Origin: Roseomonas aeriglobus
GTDB lineage: Bacteria; Pseudomonadota; Alphaproteobacteria; Sphingomonadales; Sphingomonadaceae
Direction of reading: 5' to 3'
Length of the DNA: 64,000 nt
Assembly (NCBI GenBank): GCA_016937575.1
Contig: JAFHKN010000002.1
Coordinates: forward strand, 3,035,001-3,099,000
Below the pieces are notes generated by a model, which saw only the letters and a list, made by a program, of their open reading frames with translations, was not told the DNA's origin and made no database searches. A program made the translations under genes and the position numbers. This document shows, piece by piece, positions 51,514 through 61,138 of the stretch. Every line of letters begins with the position of its first letter. Within the stretch, counting starts at the first letter, position 1.

Positions 51514-51923
51514 TCGGCCGCACGAAAGGCGGCATGAACACCAAACTGCACGCCGTCAGCGATGCGGACGGGCGGCCCTTGAGCTTCTTCATGACCGCCG
51601 GGCAGGTCAGCGACTACACCGGCGCGGCAGCCTTGCTCGACGATCTGCCGAAAGCACAGTGGCTGCTTGGCGACCGTGGTTATGATGCCGATTGGTTCAG
51701 AGACGCCCTGGAAGCCAAAGGCATCCAGCCCTGCATCCCGGGCCGCAGATCGCGCAACGAGCCGGTCAGATACGACAAGCGCCGCTACCGGCGCCGCAGC
51801 CGCATCGAGATCATGTTCGGCCGTCTGAAGGATTGGCGCCGCGTCGCAACTCGCTACGACCGCTGCCCAACCGTCTTCTTCTCTGCCGTCGCCCTCGCGG
51901 CCACCGTCATCTTCTGGCTATGA
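51363..51923 (+). CDS. IS5-family transposase, second frame (DDE catalytic part)
   Basis: After the slip site the product reads GRTKGGMNTKLHAVSDADG, GDRGYDADWFRDALEAKG (second Asp) and RRRSRIEIMFGRLKDWRR (catalytic Glu with the Y/R-type signature). Together with the first frame it makes a full IS427-group transposase. The nominal first ATG is internal to the other frame, so this part is expected as a frameshift fusion. Confidence 0.9.
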   Translation: MEREGYFPANDGRSRGSGGRAEDRHDRRDLPEGTPHGIESAGKKGDLGRLIGRTKGGMNTKLHAVSDADGRPLSFFMTAGQVSDYTGAAALLDDLPKAQWLLGDRGYDADWFRDALEAKGIQPCIPGRRSRNEPVRYDKRRYRRRSRIEIMFGRLKDWRRVATRYDRCPTVFFSAVALAATVIFWL

Positions 51924-51940
51924 CCAATGAGTCCTGACCC

Positions 51941-52561
51941 TAATTCGCGCGTACATCGACTGCCTGTGCGGGTTGAAACCCTCCGCAGGCAGTCGCCGAG
52001 GTTCGGTCCCCGTGACACCAGCGCCCAGCCCTTCCTCACGGTAGAGCCGCTGGGTCTTCTTGCGGTTGATCGTAATGCCGTCTCGGCGCAGCAGGATGTG
52101 CAGCCGTCGGTAGCCAAACCGCCGGCGCTGCTGCGCCAACTCACGCAAACGCGACCGCAGGTCGCTATCATCCGTCCGGCAAGACCGATACCGCATGCTC
52201 GTGCGGTCCGCCACGACGACAGCACACGCCCGCCGCTCGCTCATCCCGAGTGTCGCCTGGAGATGAGCGACCGCTTGCCGCTTCGCGGCGGGCGTCTCCA
52301 CTTTTTTGACAGCAGGTCTTTCAACCCCGCATTGTCGAGCATCGTGTCCGCAAGCAGCCGCTTGAGCCGCGCGTTCTCCTCTTCGAGCGACCGCAGGCAC
52401 TTCGCGTCAGATACCTCCAGGCCGCCGAACTTCGCCTTCCATGCATAGTAAGTCGCGCTCGACATGCCGTGCTTGCGGCACAGCTCCGTCACCACGCACC
52501 CGCCTCGGCCTCCTTCAGGATGCCGATGATCTGCTCTTCCGAAAACTGCTTCCGCTTCATT
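51941..52561 (-). pseudogene. IS3-family transposase remnant (orfA and truncated orfB)
   Basis: On the minus strand orfA begins MKRKQFSEEQIIGILKEAEAG near 52561, then loses phase; the rest continues in another frame as VTELCRKHGMSSATYYAWKAKFGG and SLEEENARLKRLLADTML. OrfB starts in an overlapping frame and shows RRFGYRRLHILLRRDGITIN and RLYREEGL, then breaks off near 52030 before the DDE domain. It is therefore inactive. The IS5-family element lies at its truncated side. Confidence 0.85.
51957..51995. repeat. Inverted repeat at the truncated IS3 edge
   Basis: CGACTGCCTG (51957-51966) and CAGGCAGTCG (51986-51995) are perfect inverted copies around a 19-base loop. It lies just outside the recognisable IS3 sequence and may be the end of an older element. 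Confidence 0.6.
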
Positions 52562-52938
52562 CCGTCCGTCCCTTCGAGGGGCCGGTCTCTAGTTCCAGGT
52601 GGATGAAGAAACGGGGGTCACGTCATACCGCTTGTATCGAGCCGGGTCTGCCAGCCATCTGCTGCCGCAACGCCCGATGACCGTTCTGGGTGGAAACTGG
52701 TGTGGCCGCCTTGGGGTGGTGTGACCAGGGACCTGCTTTTCATTCATAATAGCCGATTTCGTAGCAACGCGTAGCGGTCATTCTAGATATCCGCACCATT
52801 TTACGGCCAGCGCATTAGCTTTGACGATGCCAGCGCGACAGAAAATACGCGCTCCGGCCACAGCTTATATTCTCTATAGAAAAAAACTTTCCGATATGCG
52901 AAAGCGTTCGGATGGGGGGAGGACGAACCGGGCCTGGT
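52562..52938. other. Gene-poor stretch before the catabolic cluster
   Basis: I see no gene in these 377 bases. The right part is AT-rich; TTGACG (52821-52826) with AATACG 17 bases later is a weak promoter candidate for the phosphotransferase gene. Confidence 0.4.
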
Positions 52939-53985
52939 ATGAGCGAAAAAGCAATCTCATCGCCGTTTTTCGACCAGAGGCGTCTGTCTGCGTGGCTGAA
53001 CCTTCAGGCGCCGGAGGTCGGGGACGTTGAATCCGTCGAACGATTCGCAGGTGGCCAGTCTAATCCAACGTTTGCACTGCATGCCGCCGGCGGACGCTAT
53101 GTCTTACGTCGGAAGCCGCAAGGCGCGCTGCTCAGGGGTGCGCACGCCGTAGAACGCGAAGCTCGGGTGCAGAGCGCGTTGTACGCGGCAGGATTTCCAG
53201 TGCCGCGCATCATTGCCACCTGCGAAGATGCGGGCGTCGTAGGATCGCCGTTCTACGTAATGGCGCTCGTGGAGGGGCGGATGTTTTGGGAGTCGTCCTT
53301 TGCGGCGGCGTCGCCGAGCGAGCGGCCGTTGCTCTTCGATGCGATGAACGCCACGCTCGCGCGGTTGCACGCGATCCGACCGGGGGACGTGGGTCTCGGT
53401 GACTATGGTCGGCCTGACCGATATGTCGAGCGCCAGATCGCCCGCTGGTCGGCGCAGTATCGCGCGGATGGCGGCGCCGGGCGGGTGCCGGAACTCGAAG
53501 CGCTTGCCGCATGGTTGCCGACGGCGGTGCCTAAAGATGAAGAAACCGCGATCGTCCACGGCGATTTTCGCGTTGATAATCTGATTTTTGCGCCTGACCG
53601 GCCCGAGATTGTCGCGGTAATCGACTGGGAACTATCGACGCTGGGGCATCCGATCGCGGATTTCGCCTACCATCTCATGATGTATCGGTTGCTACCGAGC
53701 TTTCCTGGCGGCCTGCTCGGTGTCGATATCTCGGCAGCGAGGCTTCCGACAGAAGCTAGTTATGTGGAGCGCTATAGCGAGCGTACCGGGCGCAAAGGCG
53801 TCGCCGATCTTGATTTCTACCTTTGTTATAACCTGTTCCGCTTCGCAGCGATCATTCACGGCATCAAGGGTCGAATGCTGCGCGGTAACGCTTCGTCGGC
53901 GGAGGCGGGTCGCCTGGTCGAGCAACTTCCAACGATTGCTCGCCTCGCTCATGAACAGGGTGTTCGTGCCGGAATGCCCGCGTGA
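52939..53985 (+). CDS. Phosphotransferase (APH/ACAD10-like) family protein
   Basis: This is a kinase-fold protein of the aminoglycoside phosphotransferase superfamily, the subgroup found with acyl-CoA dehydrogenases. Seen features are GGQSNPTFAL, the ATP lysine region YVLRRKPQG, the catalytic loop VHGDFRVDNLIF and the metal site VIDWELSTLGHP. In catabolic clusters this type is thought to phosphorylate hydroxyacyl-CoAs as a step toward their dehydration. The length is 348 residues. ATG 52939 is chosen because family homology begins there. It overlaps the hydrolase gene by 4 bp. Confidence 0.9.
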   Translation: MSEKAISSPFFDQRRLSAWLNLQAPEVGDVESVERFAGGQSNPTFALHAAGGRYVLRRKPQGALLRGAHAVEREARVQSALYAAGFPVPRIIATCEDAGVVGSPFYVMALVEGRMFWESSFAAASPSERPLLFDAMNATLARLHAIRPGDVGLGDYGRPDRYVERQIARWSAQYRADGGAGRVPELEALAAWLPTAVPKDEETAIVHGDFRVDNLIFAPDRPEIVAVIDWELSTLGHPIADFAYHLMMYRLLPSFPGGLLGVDISAARLPTEASYVERYSERTGRKGVADLDFYLCYNLFRFAAIIHGIKGRMLRGNASSAEAGRLVEQLPTIARLAHEQGVRAGMPA

Positions 53986-54830
53986 CCGAGCGTGTCCAGA
54001 CGCGCGATGGTGAACTCGCGCTCGACCGGTTGGGACCGGAGACCGCGCCAGTGGTCGTCCTGCTGCACGGAGGCGGGCAGACGCGGTATAGCTGGTCGGG
54101 GGCCGCGGAGCAGCTTGCGGCAAACGGCTATCATGTGCTCAATTTCGATGCGCGGGGGCATGGCGAGAGCGCCTGGGCATCGGACGGCTGCTACACCCTC
54201 GATGCCAGAGCCGAGGATTTGCGCGCTATCCTTGGTGACGCGCCCGTTTATGCTCTGATCGGTGCCTCGTTGGGCGGTGCGACCGCGATCCATGCGGTCG
54301 CGCTTGGCCTGCGCCCACAAGCGTTAGTGCTTGTCGACGTCGTTCCCAATGCCGAGCGCGCCGGGATCGAACGCATCCGGCGCTTCATGCTTTCGGCGCC
54401 CGACGGCTTCGCCTCACTCGACGAGGCGGCCGATGCCGTCGCGGCGTATAATCCCGAGCGCCCGCGACCCCGCGATCCCGAAGGGCTGCGCCGCAACCTG
54501 CGCCTACGAGACGATGGCCGACTTCACTGGCATTGGGATCCGGCGATCCTCGGCGACGAAAAAGCGACAATGCGATCGGTGCTTGCGGCATCGAGCCGCA
54601 GGCTTGCCGAAGTGGCAGATCTACGGACGCTGCTGGTGCGGGGTCTGCGCAGCGATGTTGTAAGCGACGCGAGCGTTGCGGCGTTTCGGGAGATGCTGCC
54701 GTCGCTCGAAGTCTTCAATGTAGCAGGCGCTGGCCACATGGTTGCGGGCGACCGTAACGACGCGTTCAATACCGCCGTTCGCGCTTATCTGGAGAAGCAC
54801 ATGCCACCGCTAGCACGGGTCGCTCTATGA
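53982..54830 (+). CDS. Alpha/beta hydrolase
   Basis: The 282-residue protein has the oxyanion segment VVLLHGGGQTRYSW, the FDARGHGES loop, the nucleophile elbow GASLGG and the late histidine in GAGHMVAGD. A late acidic residue in VRGLRSDVVSD would complete the triad. It could hydrolyse an ester, lactone or C-C bond in the pathway. The GTG at 53982 overlaps the preceding stop. Confidence 0.9.
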   Translation: MTERVQTRDGELALDRLGPETAPVVVLLHGGGQTRYSWSGAAEQLAANGYHVLNFDARGHGESAWASDGCYTLDARAEDLRAILGDAPVYALIGASLGGATAIHAVALGLRPQALVLVDVVPNAERAGIERIRRFMLSAPDGFASLDEAADAVAAYNPERPRPRDPEGLRRNLRLRDDGRLHWHWDPAILGDEKATMRSVLAASSRRLAEVADLRTLLVRGLRSDVVSDASVAAFREMLPSLEVFNVAGAGHMVAGDRNDAFNTAVRAYLEKHMPPLARVAL

Positions 54831-55597
54831 CCGCGCCATTCGATTGCAGCGGACGGGTTGCGCTGGTCACCGGGGCATCGTCGGGTATCGGTCGGCGCTT
54901 CGCGACTATCCTGGCGCAGGGTGGCGCTGCGGTCGTGGTCGCAGCGCGCCGCGCGGACATGCTCGCCGAGTTGGAGGCGGAGATCCTAGCCGCCGGTGGC
55001 CGTGCGCGGGCGGTGGCGATGGACGTCGCTGACGAGACATCGGTGATCGCGGCGTTCGATGCGGCAGCCGCTGCCTTCGGCCCGGTCGACACGGTGATCG
55101 CAAATGCCGGGATGAACGCCCCTGGCAGCGCGCTCGGCCTGGACGTTGATGCGCTCGACCGACTGTTGTCGGTGAACGTGCGGGGCGTATTCCTGACTGC
55201 GCGTGAGGGCGCGCGGCGGATGGTGGCGGCCGGTTCGAGCGAGCACGGTCGCGGGCGGATCGTGCTGGTCTCGTCGATAACCGGCGCCTGGGTACCGACA
55301 GGCACAGCCGCCTACGCCGCGTCGAAGGCGGCTGTGAATCAGATGGGTCGTGCGCTGGCAAACGATTGGGCCGGAAAAGGGATCAACGTCAACGTCCTCG
55401 CGCCGGGCTATATGATGACTGAGTTGACCGATGACATGTGGGAGTTGCCGATGGGCCAGAAACTGCTGGCGCGCTTTCCACGTCGCCGCATTATGTCGGC
55501 AGCGGCGCTCGATCCGATGCTGCTCTATCTGGCATCGGACGCGAGCGCTGAAGTGACCGGCTCCGTATTCACCATCGACGACGGTCAGACGCTGTGA
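54827..55597 (+). CDS. SDR-family oxidoreductase
   Basis: The protein is a classical short-chain dehydrogenase/reductase of 256 residues with cofactor motif TGASSGIG, NAG (IANAGMN), the catalytic Ser in VSSITGAW and YAASKAAV (YxxxK). The arginine pair after the second strand (AARRADM) suggests NADP(H) could be used. It is the third of a run of genes joined by 4-bp overlaps; it probably oxidises or reduces an alcohol/ketone intermediate. Confidence 0.92.
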   Translation: MTAPFDCSGRVALVTGASSGIGRRFATILAQGGAAVVVAARRADMLAELEAEILAAGGRARAVAMDVADETSVIAAFDAAAAAFGPVDTVIANAGMNAPGSALGLDVDALDRLLSVNVRGVFLTAREGARRMVAAGSSEHGRGRIVLVSSITGAWVPTGTAAYAASKAAVNQMGRALANDWAGKGINVNVLAPGYMMTELTDDMWELPMGQKLLARFPRRRIMSAAALDPMLLYLASDASAEVTGSVFTIDDGQTL

Positions 55598-56754
55598 GCG
55601 CGCGTGCCGAGGAGATCGCAGGCCGGGTCGAGGCCTTCGTGCGCAATACGGTGGCACCGTTCGAGCGCGATCCACGCTGCGGCGCGCACGGACCCTCCGA
55701 AGATCTGGTGGCCGAGTTGCGCGGGCTTGCACGAACGGCGGGCGTACTCACGCCGCATATCTTGCCTGGCGGAGAGCATTTGCATCACCGTGAAGTGGCG
55801 ATCGTGCTTCGCAAGGCCGGGCTCTCGCCGCTCGGGCCCGTCGCGGTCAACGTCGCGGCGCCAGACGAGGGCAACATGTATCTGCTCGGCGCGCGCGCAA
55901 CCGATGAGCAGAAGGCACGCTTCCTCGCGCCACTGATCGCCGGTGAGGCGCGATCGGCGTTCTTCATGACCGAACCGGCTGTCGAGGGCGGCGCGGGCAG
56001 CGACCCTTCGATGATGCAGACGACGGCCATGCGCGACGGCAACCACTGGCGGATCGACGGGCACAAGGCTTTCATCACGGGTGCGGACGGAGCGCGCGTC
56101 GGAATCGTGATGGCGAAGGCCGACGAAGGCGCCTGCCTGTTCCTGGTCGACCTGCCCGATCCCGCGATCCGGATCGAACGCGTGCTCGACACGATCGACA
56201 GCTCGATGCCCGGCGGTCACGCGATCGTTGCGATCGACGGGCTGCGTGTGCCTGCCGACCAGATGCTTGGCGAGCCTGGCGATGGGTTCAAGCTTGCGCA
56301 GGTGCGGCTCGCCCCGGCACGCCTGACGCACTGCATGCGGTGGCTGGGCGCCTGCACACGGGCGAACGAGATCGCAGTCGACTATGCGAACCGCCGCCAC
56401 GCGTTCGGCAAGCCGCTGGTCGATCACGAGGGCGTCGGTTTCATGCTGGCCGAGAACCTGATCGATCTGAAACAGGCCGAACTGGTGATCGACTGGTGTG
56501 CCGGCGTGCTCGATGGCGGATCGCTGGGCACCGCGGAAAGCTCTATGGCGAAGGTTGCGGTGTCCGAGGCGTTGATGCGGATCGCCGACCGGTGTGTCCA
56601 GGTGATGGGCGGTACGGGGGTCAGCGGCGACACGATCGTCGAGCAGGTGTTTCGCGAGGTCCGCGCGTTTCGCATCTACGACGGACCGACCGAAGTTCAC
56701 AAATGGAGCCTTGCGAAGAAGATCAAGCGCGACTGGAAAGCGGCGCAGGCATGA
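55594..56754 (+). CDS. Acyl-CoA dehydrogenase family protein
   Basis: This is an FAD enzyme that desaturates acyl-CoA. Features are the FAD/substrate loop [15 protein letters not shown], the mid-domain [14 protein letters not shown], the C-terminal [14 protein letters not shown] helix and the end [19 protein letters not shown]. The late region resembles the ACAD10/11 subgroup, which fits the neighbouring phosphotransferase gene. It is 386 residues and joined by 4-bp overlaps on both sides. Confidence 0.93.
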   Translation: MSARAEEIAGRVEAFVRNTVAPFERDPRCGAHGPSEDLVAELRGLARTAGVLTPHILPGGEHLHHREVAIVLRKAGLSPLGPVAVNVAAPDEGNMYLLGARATDEQKARFLAPLIAGEARSAFFMTEPAVEGGAGSDPSMMQTTAMRDGNHWRIDGHKAFITGADGARVGIVMAKADEGACLFLVDLPDPAIRIERVLDTIDSSMPGGHAIVAIDGLRVPADQMLGEPGDGFKLAQVRLAPARLTHCMRWLGACTRANEIAVDYANRRHAFGKPLVDHEGVGFMLAENLIDLKQAELVIDWCAGVLDGGSLGTAESSMAKVAVSEALMRIADRCVQVMGGTGVSGDTIVEQVFREVRAFRIYDGPTEVHKWSLAKKIKRDWKAAQA

Positions 56755-57992
56755 CGACGGGCGATGTCGTGATCGTTGGTGCGGGCCACGCCGGCGCGGC
56801 CTGCGCGATCACCCTACGGCAACAAGGTTTCTTGGGATCCGTCCACGTCATCGGGGCCGAGAACGAGCTGCCTTACGAACGACCGCCACTGTCGAAGGAG
56901 TATCTGCAGGGCGACAAGCCGTTCGACCGGATGCTGATCCGCCCGCCCGGCTTCTGGCGCGACCGTGATATCGTGTTCCAGCTCGGAACTCGGGTTACCA
57001 CGGTCGATCCTGACGCCCGCACGGTTCGAACCGATGCCGGCGATATCATCGGATTCGGCGATCTCGTGTGGGCGACCGGCGGCGAGCCGCGTCGGTTGAC
57101 CTGCGACGGCCATGATCTGGCGGGCGTGCACACCGTCCGCACCCGAGCCGATGCCGATCGCATGCGCAGCGAACTGCCCGGTGTCGAGCGCGTGGCGGTG
57201 ATCGGCGGCGGGTATATCGGTCTCGAAGCCGCGGCGGTCATGGCGAAGGCTGGCAAGTCGGTCGTGCTGCTCGAGGCACTCGACCGCGTGCTGTCACGTG
57301 TGGCGGGGGCCGCGTTGTCGGACTTCTTCGAAGGCACGCACTGCGCGCACGGTGTCGATGTCCGCGTCGGAACGATGGTCGAATGTCTGCTCGGCTCCGG
57401 GCGCGTCGAGGGCGTGCGACTGGTCGGCGGTGAAGTCATCGCGGCCGATCTGGTCGTCGTGGGTGTCGGCATCGTGCCCGCAGTCGACCCGTTGCTGGCG
57501 GCGGGTGCAGAGGGCGGAAACGGCGTACGCGTCGACGCGCAGTGTCGCACGACCCTGCCGCATGTCTTCGCGATCGGCGATTGCGCGCTCCACGCCAACC
57601 GCTTCGCCGACGGGGCGGCGATCCGGCTGGAGTCGGTGCAGAATGCCAACGATCAGGCGACGGTGGCCGCTCGCGCGATCGTCGGCCATGCGATCGACTA
57701 TGACGTCGTGCCGTGGTTCTGGTCGAACCAGTATGACCTCAAACTCCAGACGGTCGGGCTGTCGTCCGGGCATGACGTCGCGGTGGTCCGCGGCGATCCG
57801 CAGACCGGCAGCTTCGCGGTCGTCTATCTCAAGGACGGGGCAGTGATCGCGCTCGACTGCGTCAACGCGGTCAAGGACTATGTCCAGGGACGCAAGCTGG
57901 TCGAAGGTCGGGTGCGCGCCGATCCGGCGGCGCTGGCCGATTTGACCGTGCCGCTAAAGACGTTAGCCCAGGAACAAGGATCTCAACCATGA
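56751..57992 (+). CDS. NAD(P)H:ferredoxin reductase of the putidaredoxin-reductase type
   Basis: This FAD protein passes electrons from NAD(P)H to a [2Fe-2S] ferredoxin that feeds a class I P450. Seen features are [39 protein letters not shown], the NAD motif [17 protein letters not shown] and the FAD-binding [10 protein letters not shown]. The C-terminal part [16 protein letters not shown] is typical of the family. The 413-residue frame starts at ATG 56751, overlapping the previous stop. The likely end acceptor is the P450 encoded at 61139; no ferredoxin gene is seen in the window. Confidence 0.92.
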   Translation: MTTGDVVIVGAGHAGAACAITLRQQGFLGSVHVIGAENELPYERPPLSKEYLQGDKPFDRMLIRPPGFWRDRDIVFQLGTRVTTVDPDARTVRTDAGDIIGFGDLVWATGGEPRRLTCDGHDLAGVHTVRTRADADRMRSELPGVERVAVIGGGYIGLEAAAVMAKAGKSVVLLEALDRVLSRVAGAALSDFFEGTHCAHGVDVRVGTMVECLLGSGRVEGVRLVGGEVIAADLVVVGVGIVPAVDPLLAAGAEGGNGVRVDAQCRTTLPHVFAIGDCALHANRFADGAAIRLESVQNANDQATVAARAIVGHAIDYDVVPWFWSNQYDLKLQTVGLSSGHDVAVVRGDPQTGSFAVVYLKDGAVIALDCVNAVKDYVQGRKLVEGRVRADPAALADLTVPLKTLAQEQGSQP

Positions 57993-59242
57993 CCGATGCC
58001 CTGATCATCGATGCCGTCCGTACGCCACGCGGCATCGGCAAGGCCGGCAAGGGCGCGCTTGCCCATATGCATCCACAGCATCTGGCGGCGACTGTGCTGC
58101 GGGCGATAGCGGAGCGCAATGCGATCGACACGGCGGACGTTGACGACATCATCTGGTCGACCTCGACGCAGCGTGGCTTACAGGGCGGCGATCTCGGGCG
58201 GATGGCGGCGCTCGATGCGGGCTACGATATCAAGGCATCGGGGGTGACGCTCGATCGCTTCTGCGGCGGCGGCATCACTTCGGTCGCCCTGGCGGCGGCG
58301 CAGATCATGAGCGGGATGGAAGACCTGGTCATCGCCGGCGGGACCGAAATGATGAGCTACACCGGTGCGGTCGCCGCCGAGGACATGGCCGAGGGCAAGC
58401 CGGCGACGCTGATGGGATCGCATAATGCCCGCCTCGATGCCGCGCACCCGCAGTCGCACCAGGGCGTGTGCGGCGATGCGATCGCATCGATCGAGGGCAT
58501 CAGTCGTGAGGACCTCGACGCATTCGGGCTCGACAGCCAGCGCAAGGCTGCGCGCGCGATCGCCGAAGGAAGGTTCGAGAAGTCGGTCGTGCCGGTGATC
58601 AACGACGACGGGACGGTCGTGCTCGACCGCGACGAATATCCGCGACCCGAGACCACGTCGGAAGGTTTGGCGCAATTAAAGCCCGCGTTCGCCGGCCTCG
58701 CCGACTGGGCATTCGACGACAGCGGCACGACGTTCCGCCAGCAAATCAACCGGCGGTATCCCGACGTCGATATCCGGCCGGTCCATCACGCCGGCAACTC
58801 GTCAGGCGTGGTCGATGGAGCCGCAGCGCTATTGCTGGCGTCGCCCGACTATGCGGCGCAGCATGGCCTGAAGCCGCGCGCACGGATCGTCGCGACCGCG
58901 AATATTGGCGATGATCCCACGCTGATGCTCAACGCCCCTGTGCCGGCGGCCCGGAAAGTGCTGGCGAAGGCCGGGTTGACCAAGGACGACATCGACCTGT
59001 GGGAGATCAACGAGGCCTTTGCGGTCGTCGCCGAGAAGTTCATTCGCGATCTCGAGCTCGATCGGTCTAAGGTGAATGTGAATGGCGGATCGATCGCCCT
59101 TGGTCATCCGATCGGTGCGACGGGCGCGATCCTGATCGGAACGGTGCTCGATGAGCTTGAACGTACCGGCGGGCGCTACGGCCTTGTGACCATGTGCGCA
59201 GCGGGCGGCATGGCGCCTGCGATCATCATCGAACGAGTTTGA
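57989..59242 (+). CDS. Acetyl-CoA C-acyltransferase (thiolase)
   Basis: The 417-residue thiolase has the nucleophilic cysteine in [15 protein letters not shown], the GTEMMS segment, [41 protein letters not shown] and the second cysteine in [10 protein letters not shown]. It would release acetyl-CoA (or propionyl-CoA) from a 3-ketoacyl-CoA, the final step of beta-oxidation. It overlaps the ferredoxin reductase stop by 4 bp. Confidence 0.95.
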   Translation: MTDALIIDAVRTPRGIGKAGKGALAHMHPQHLAATVLRAIAERNAIDTADVDDIIWSTSTQRGLQGGDLGRMAALDAGYDIKASGVTLDRFCGGGITSVALAAAQIMSGMEDLVIAGGTEMMSYTGAVAAEDMAEGKPATLMGSHNARLDAAHPQSHQGVCGDAIASIEGISREDLDAFGLDSQRKAARAIAEGRFEKSVVPVINDDGTVVLDRDEYPRPETTSEGLAQLKPAFAGLADWAFDDSGTTFRQQINRRYPDVDIRPVHHAGNSSGVVDGAAALLLASPDYAAQHGLKPRARIVATANIGDDPTLMLNAPVPAARKVLAKAGLTKDDIDLWEINEAFAVVAEKFIRDLELDRSKVNVNGGSIALGHPIGATGAILIGTVLDELERTGGRYGLVTMCAAGGMAPAIIIERV

Positions 59243-59253
59243 AGGGCTGGCAC

Positions 59254-60036
59254 ATGAACATTTCGAACGACATCGCCGCGGTGGTGACCGGCGCCGCATC
59301 GGGCCTGGGCGCAGCGACCGCGCGGGCGTTGGCGGCCAAGGGCGCAAAGGTCGCAATCTTCGACTTGCAAGCGGAAAAAGGCGCGGCGCTGGCAGCCGAG
59401 ATCGGCGGCGTGTTCTGCGAAGTAGACGTGACATCGGACGACAGCGTTGACGCGGGCTTCGCCAAGGCGCGCGCGGCGCACGGGCAAGAGGCGGTGCTGG
59501 TGTGCTGCGCTGGCACCGGCAACGCGATCAAGACTGCCAGCCGCGCGAAGGAAGACGGGAGCATCAAGCACTTCCCGCTCGACGCGTTCGAGCGGATCAT
59601 CCAGATCAACCTGCTCGGCACGTTCCGCTGCGTCGCGAAATCCGCGGCGGGGATGCTGACGCTTTCACCTGGCAAGGATGGTGAGCGCGGCGCCATCGTC
59701 ATGACGGCAAGCGTCGCAGCAGAGGATGGTCAGATGGGACAGGCGGCCTATTCGGCGTCGAAGGGCGGCGTCGCCGGCATGACGCTGCCGATCGCGCGCG
59801 ACCTGATGAGCGAGGGCATTCGCGTCAACACCATCCTGCCGGGCATCTTCGCGACCCCGCTGATGCTCGGGATGGGCGACAAGGTCGTCGACGCCCTGTC
59901 GGCAACCGTGCCGTTCCCCAAGCGGCTGGGCGATCCGGCCGAGTTCGCGCATCTGGCGGTGACGATGATCGAGAACGGATATTTCAACGGTGAGCGCGTC
60001 CGCCTCGACGGCGCGATCCGCATGGCGCCTCGCTAA
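59254..60036 (+). CDS. SDR-family oxidoreductase, 3-hydroxyacyl-CoA dehydrogenase type
   Basis: The 260-residue SDR has VVTGAASGLGAATARAL, an Asp after the second strand (AIFDLQAEKG) that favours NAD, an unusual VCCAGTGNA in place of NAG, the Ser/Tyr/Lys set in MTASVAAEDGQMGQAAYSASKGG and the IPGIF-like LPGIFATPLM. The overall pattern resembles the type II 3-hydroxyacyl-CoA dehydrogenases (HSD17B10-like). Its place 11 bp behind the thiolase gene supports a beta-oxidation role. I start at ATG 59254. Confidence 0.9.
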   Translation: MNISNDIAAVVTGAASGLGAATARALAAKGAKVAIFDLQAEKGAALAAEIGGVFCEVDVTSDDSVDAGFAKARAAHGQEAVLVCCAGTGNAIKTASRAKEDGSIKHFPLDAFERIIQINLLGTFRCVAKSAAGMLTLSPGKDGERGAIVMTASVAAEDGQMGQAAYSASKGGVAGMTLPIARDLMSEGIRVNTILPGIFATPLMLGMGDKVVDALSATVPFPKRLGDPAEFAHLAVTMIENGYFNGERVRLDGAIRMAPR

Positions 60037-60067
60037 CCCAAAGCGCGCGACGCGACCGCAAGCGCGG

Positions 60068-60820
60068 TCAGATGGAAAACAGCTTCGCTAGGCTCGTCAT
60101 GCGCGCGCTGACGTCGGCGATCCGATCGTCGTCGAACCGCGCTTCGAAGTCGCTGGCGGTCAGCCCATAAAGCGGGCGTCCGTCGCCGCCCGATATGATG
60201 ACGCCGATCGACACGATGCCGGGATACAGCGTTCCGCGATCGATGCCGTACCCCGTCTCGCGCGCCGTGCGAACCTGTTCGACATAGTCGTCGGCGCTGA
60301 TCGGGCCCTCCCACCTCAGTTTCCTGAACGCCGCGCGAAGCTGGGGATCGGTCATCTTGAGATATGCCGCCATTGCGCGACCGACAGCGCCCATCATGAT
60401 CGGCAGGCGCTGTTTCACCGGCATGTCGAGCCGCATCGGCTGATCCGATACCGCCCGTTCGATCAGGATCATGCGGTCGGGTGTCGCCTGCCATATCCCG
60501 ACCAGGCACGATGTCTCGGTTGCGAGACGATTGAGTTCGGGCCTGATCTCGGCGACCAAGCTGTGTCCCAGAAGCTTGCGAGACAGCGTGAGCAGTCCGC
60601 CGCCAAGCGCATAGGTCTTTGACGGCTCATCGAAGTTAACCAGCTTCTCGACTACCAACGTCCGCAGGATGTTGAATGCTGTCGATGGGTTGATCTTGGT
60701 CTCCCGCGCCAATGCGCTGACGCCCATCGGTTTGTCGCTGACCTCGAGCGCGTGAAGCAGCTTGACCGCCTGTACGACCGCTCCCACGAGCTTGACATTG
60801 CTATCGTCCGGATTGCCCAT
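60068..60820 (-). CDS. IclR-family transcriptional regulator
   Basis: The 250-residue protein has the N-terminal winged helix (VKLLHALEVSDKPMGVSALARETKIN, PSTAFNILRTLVVEKLV) and a C-terminal GAF-like effector domain (VGIWQATPDRMILIERA, RLPIMMGAVGRAMAAYL, GTLYPGIVSIGVIIS). IclR proteins usually respond to a pathway metabolite. It stands between the two SDR/thiolase-type genes and the P450 gene, divergent from the latter, so it is the likely regulator of the cluster. Confidence 0.92.
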   Translation of the reverse strand: MGNPDDSNVKLVGAVVQAVKLLHALEVSDKPMGVSALARETKINPSTAFNILRTLVVEKLVNFDEPSKTYALGGGLLTLSRKLLGHSLVAEIRPELNRLATETSCLVGIWQATPDRMILIERAVSDQPMRLDMPVKQRLPIMMGAVGRAMAAYLKMTDPQLRAAFRKLRWEGPISADDYVEQVRTARETGYGIDRGTLYPGIVSIGVIISGGDGRPLYGLTASDFEARFDDDRIADVSARMTSLAKLFSI

Positions 60821-61138
60821 GCGGCATCGCTATTGGCTGGAGCAGGTTCGGTCAATTAGGGCGGCCTCGCCAGCGGCCTGCTTTGCCGTGCTCGTCAGCC
60901 CGGTGCGCGGCAGCGCGCGTGCGGGCGCGGGGGAAGCCGATACATACACCATCTTTCTCATGTCGGAATGTCATTCTCTATTGTTGACACGGTTCGTCAG
61001 GCATGTGACGTTTGTCTCCTGATCGGACCTGGTGGGCCGGTCGAGACGGAAAAAATCGAGAGCGGACGTTATGGTGGCCAGCAAGCCTGTGGCGCTGGCA
61101 AGCTGCAAACGATCCGATCCGGCGAGAGGATGGATCGC
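60821..61138. other. Divergent promoter region between the IclR and P450 genes
   Basis: These 318 bases contain no gene. TTGACA at 60984-60989 could be a -35 for the P450 gene but its -10 is poor (GACGTT, 17-base spacer). A palindrome at 60965-60977 lies just upstream. Confidence 0.5.
60965..60977. promoter_or_regulatory. Candidate IclR operator upstream of the P450 gene
   Basis: GGAATGTCATTCT is a near-perfect palindrome that resembles the centre of the E. coli IclR consensus TGGAAATNATTTCCA. A related palindrome recurs before the aldehyde dehydrogenase gene. Confidence 0.5.

Larger units (their letters stand above)
51105..51940 (+). mobile_element. IS5-family insertion sequence (IS427-type), apparently intact
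   Basis: The 836-bp element has 16-bp terminal inverted repeats GGGTCAGGACCCATTG (51105-51120) and CAATGAGTCCTGACCC (51925-51940) with one mismatch. TA flanks both sides, the expected target duplication. It carries two overlapping transposase frames with an A6 slip site. Confidence 0.93.

Noticed and set aside
52241..52495. An intact small DNA-binding regulator gene
   Set aside because: The helix-turn-helix is that of IS3-family orfA; the frame is broken upstream and orfB is truncated, so it is a transposase remnant.
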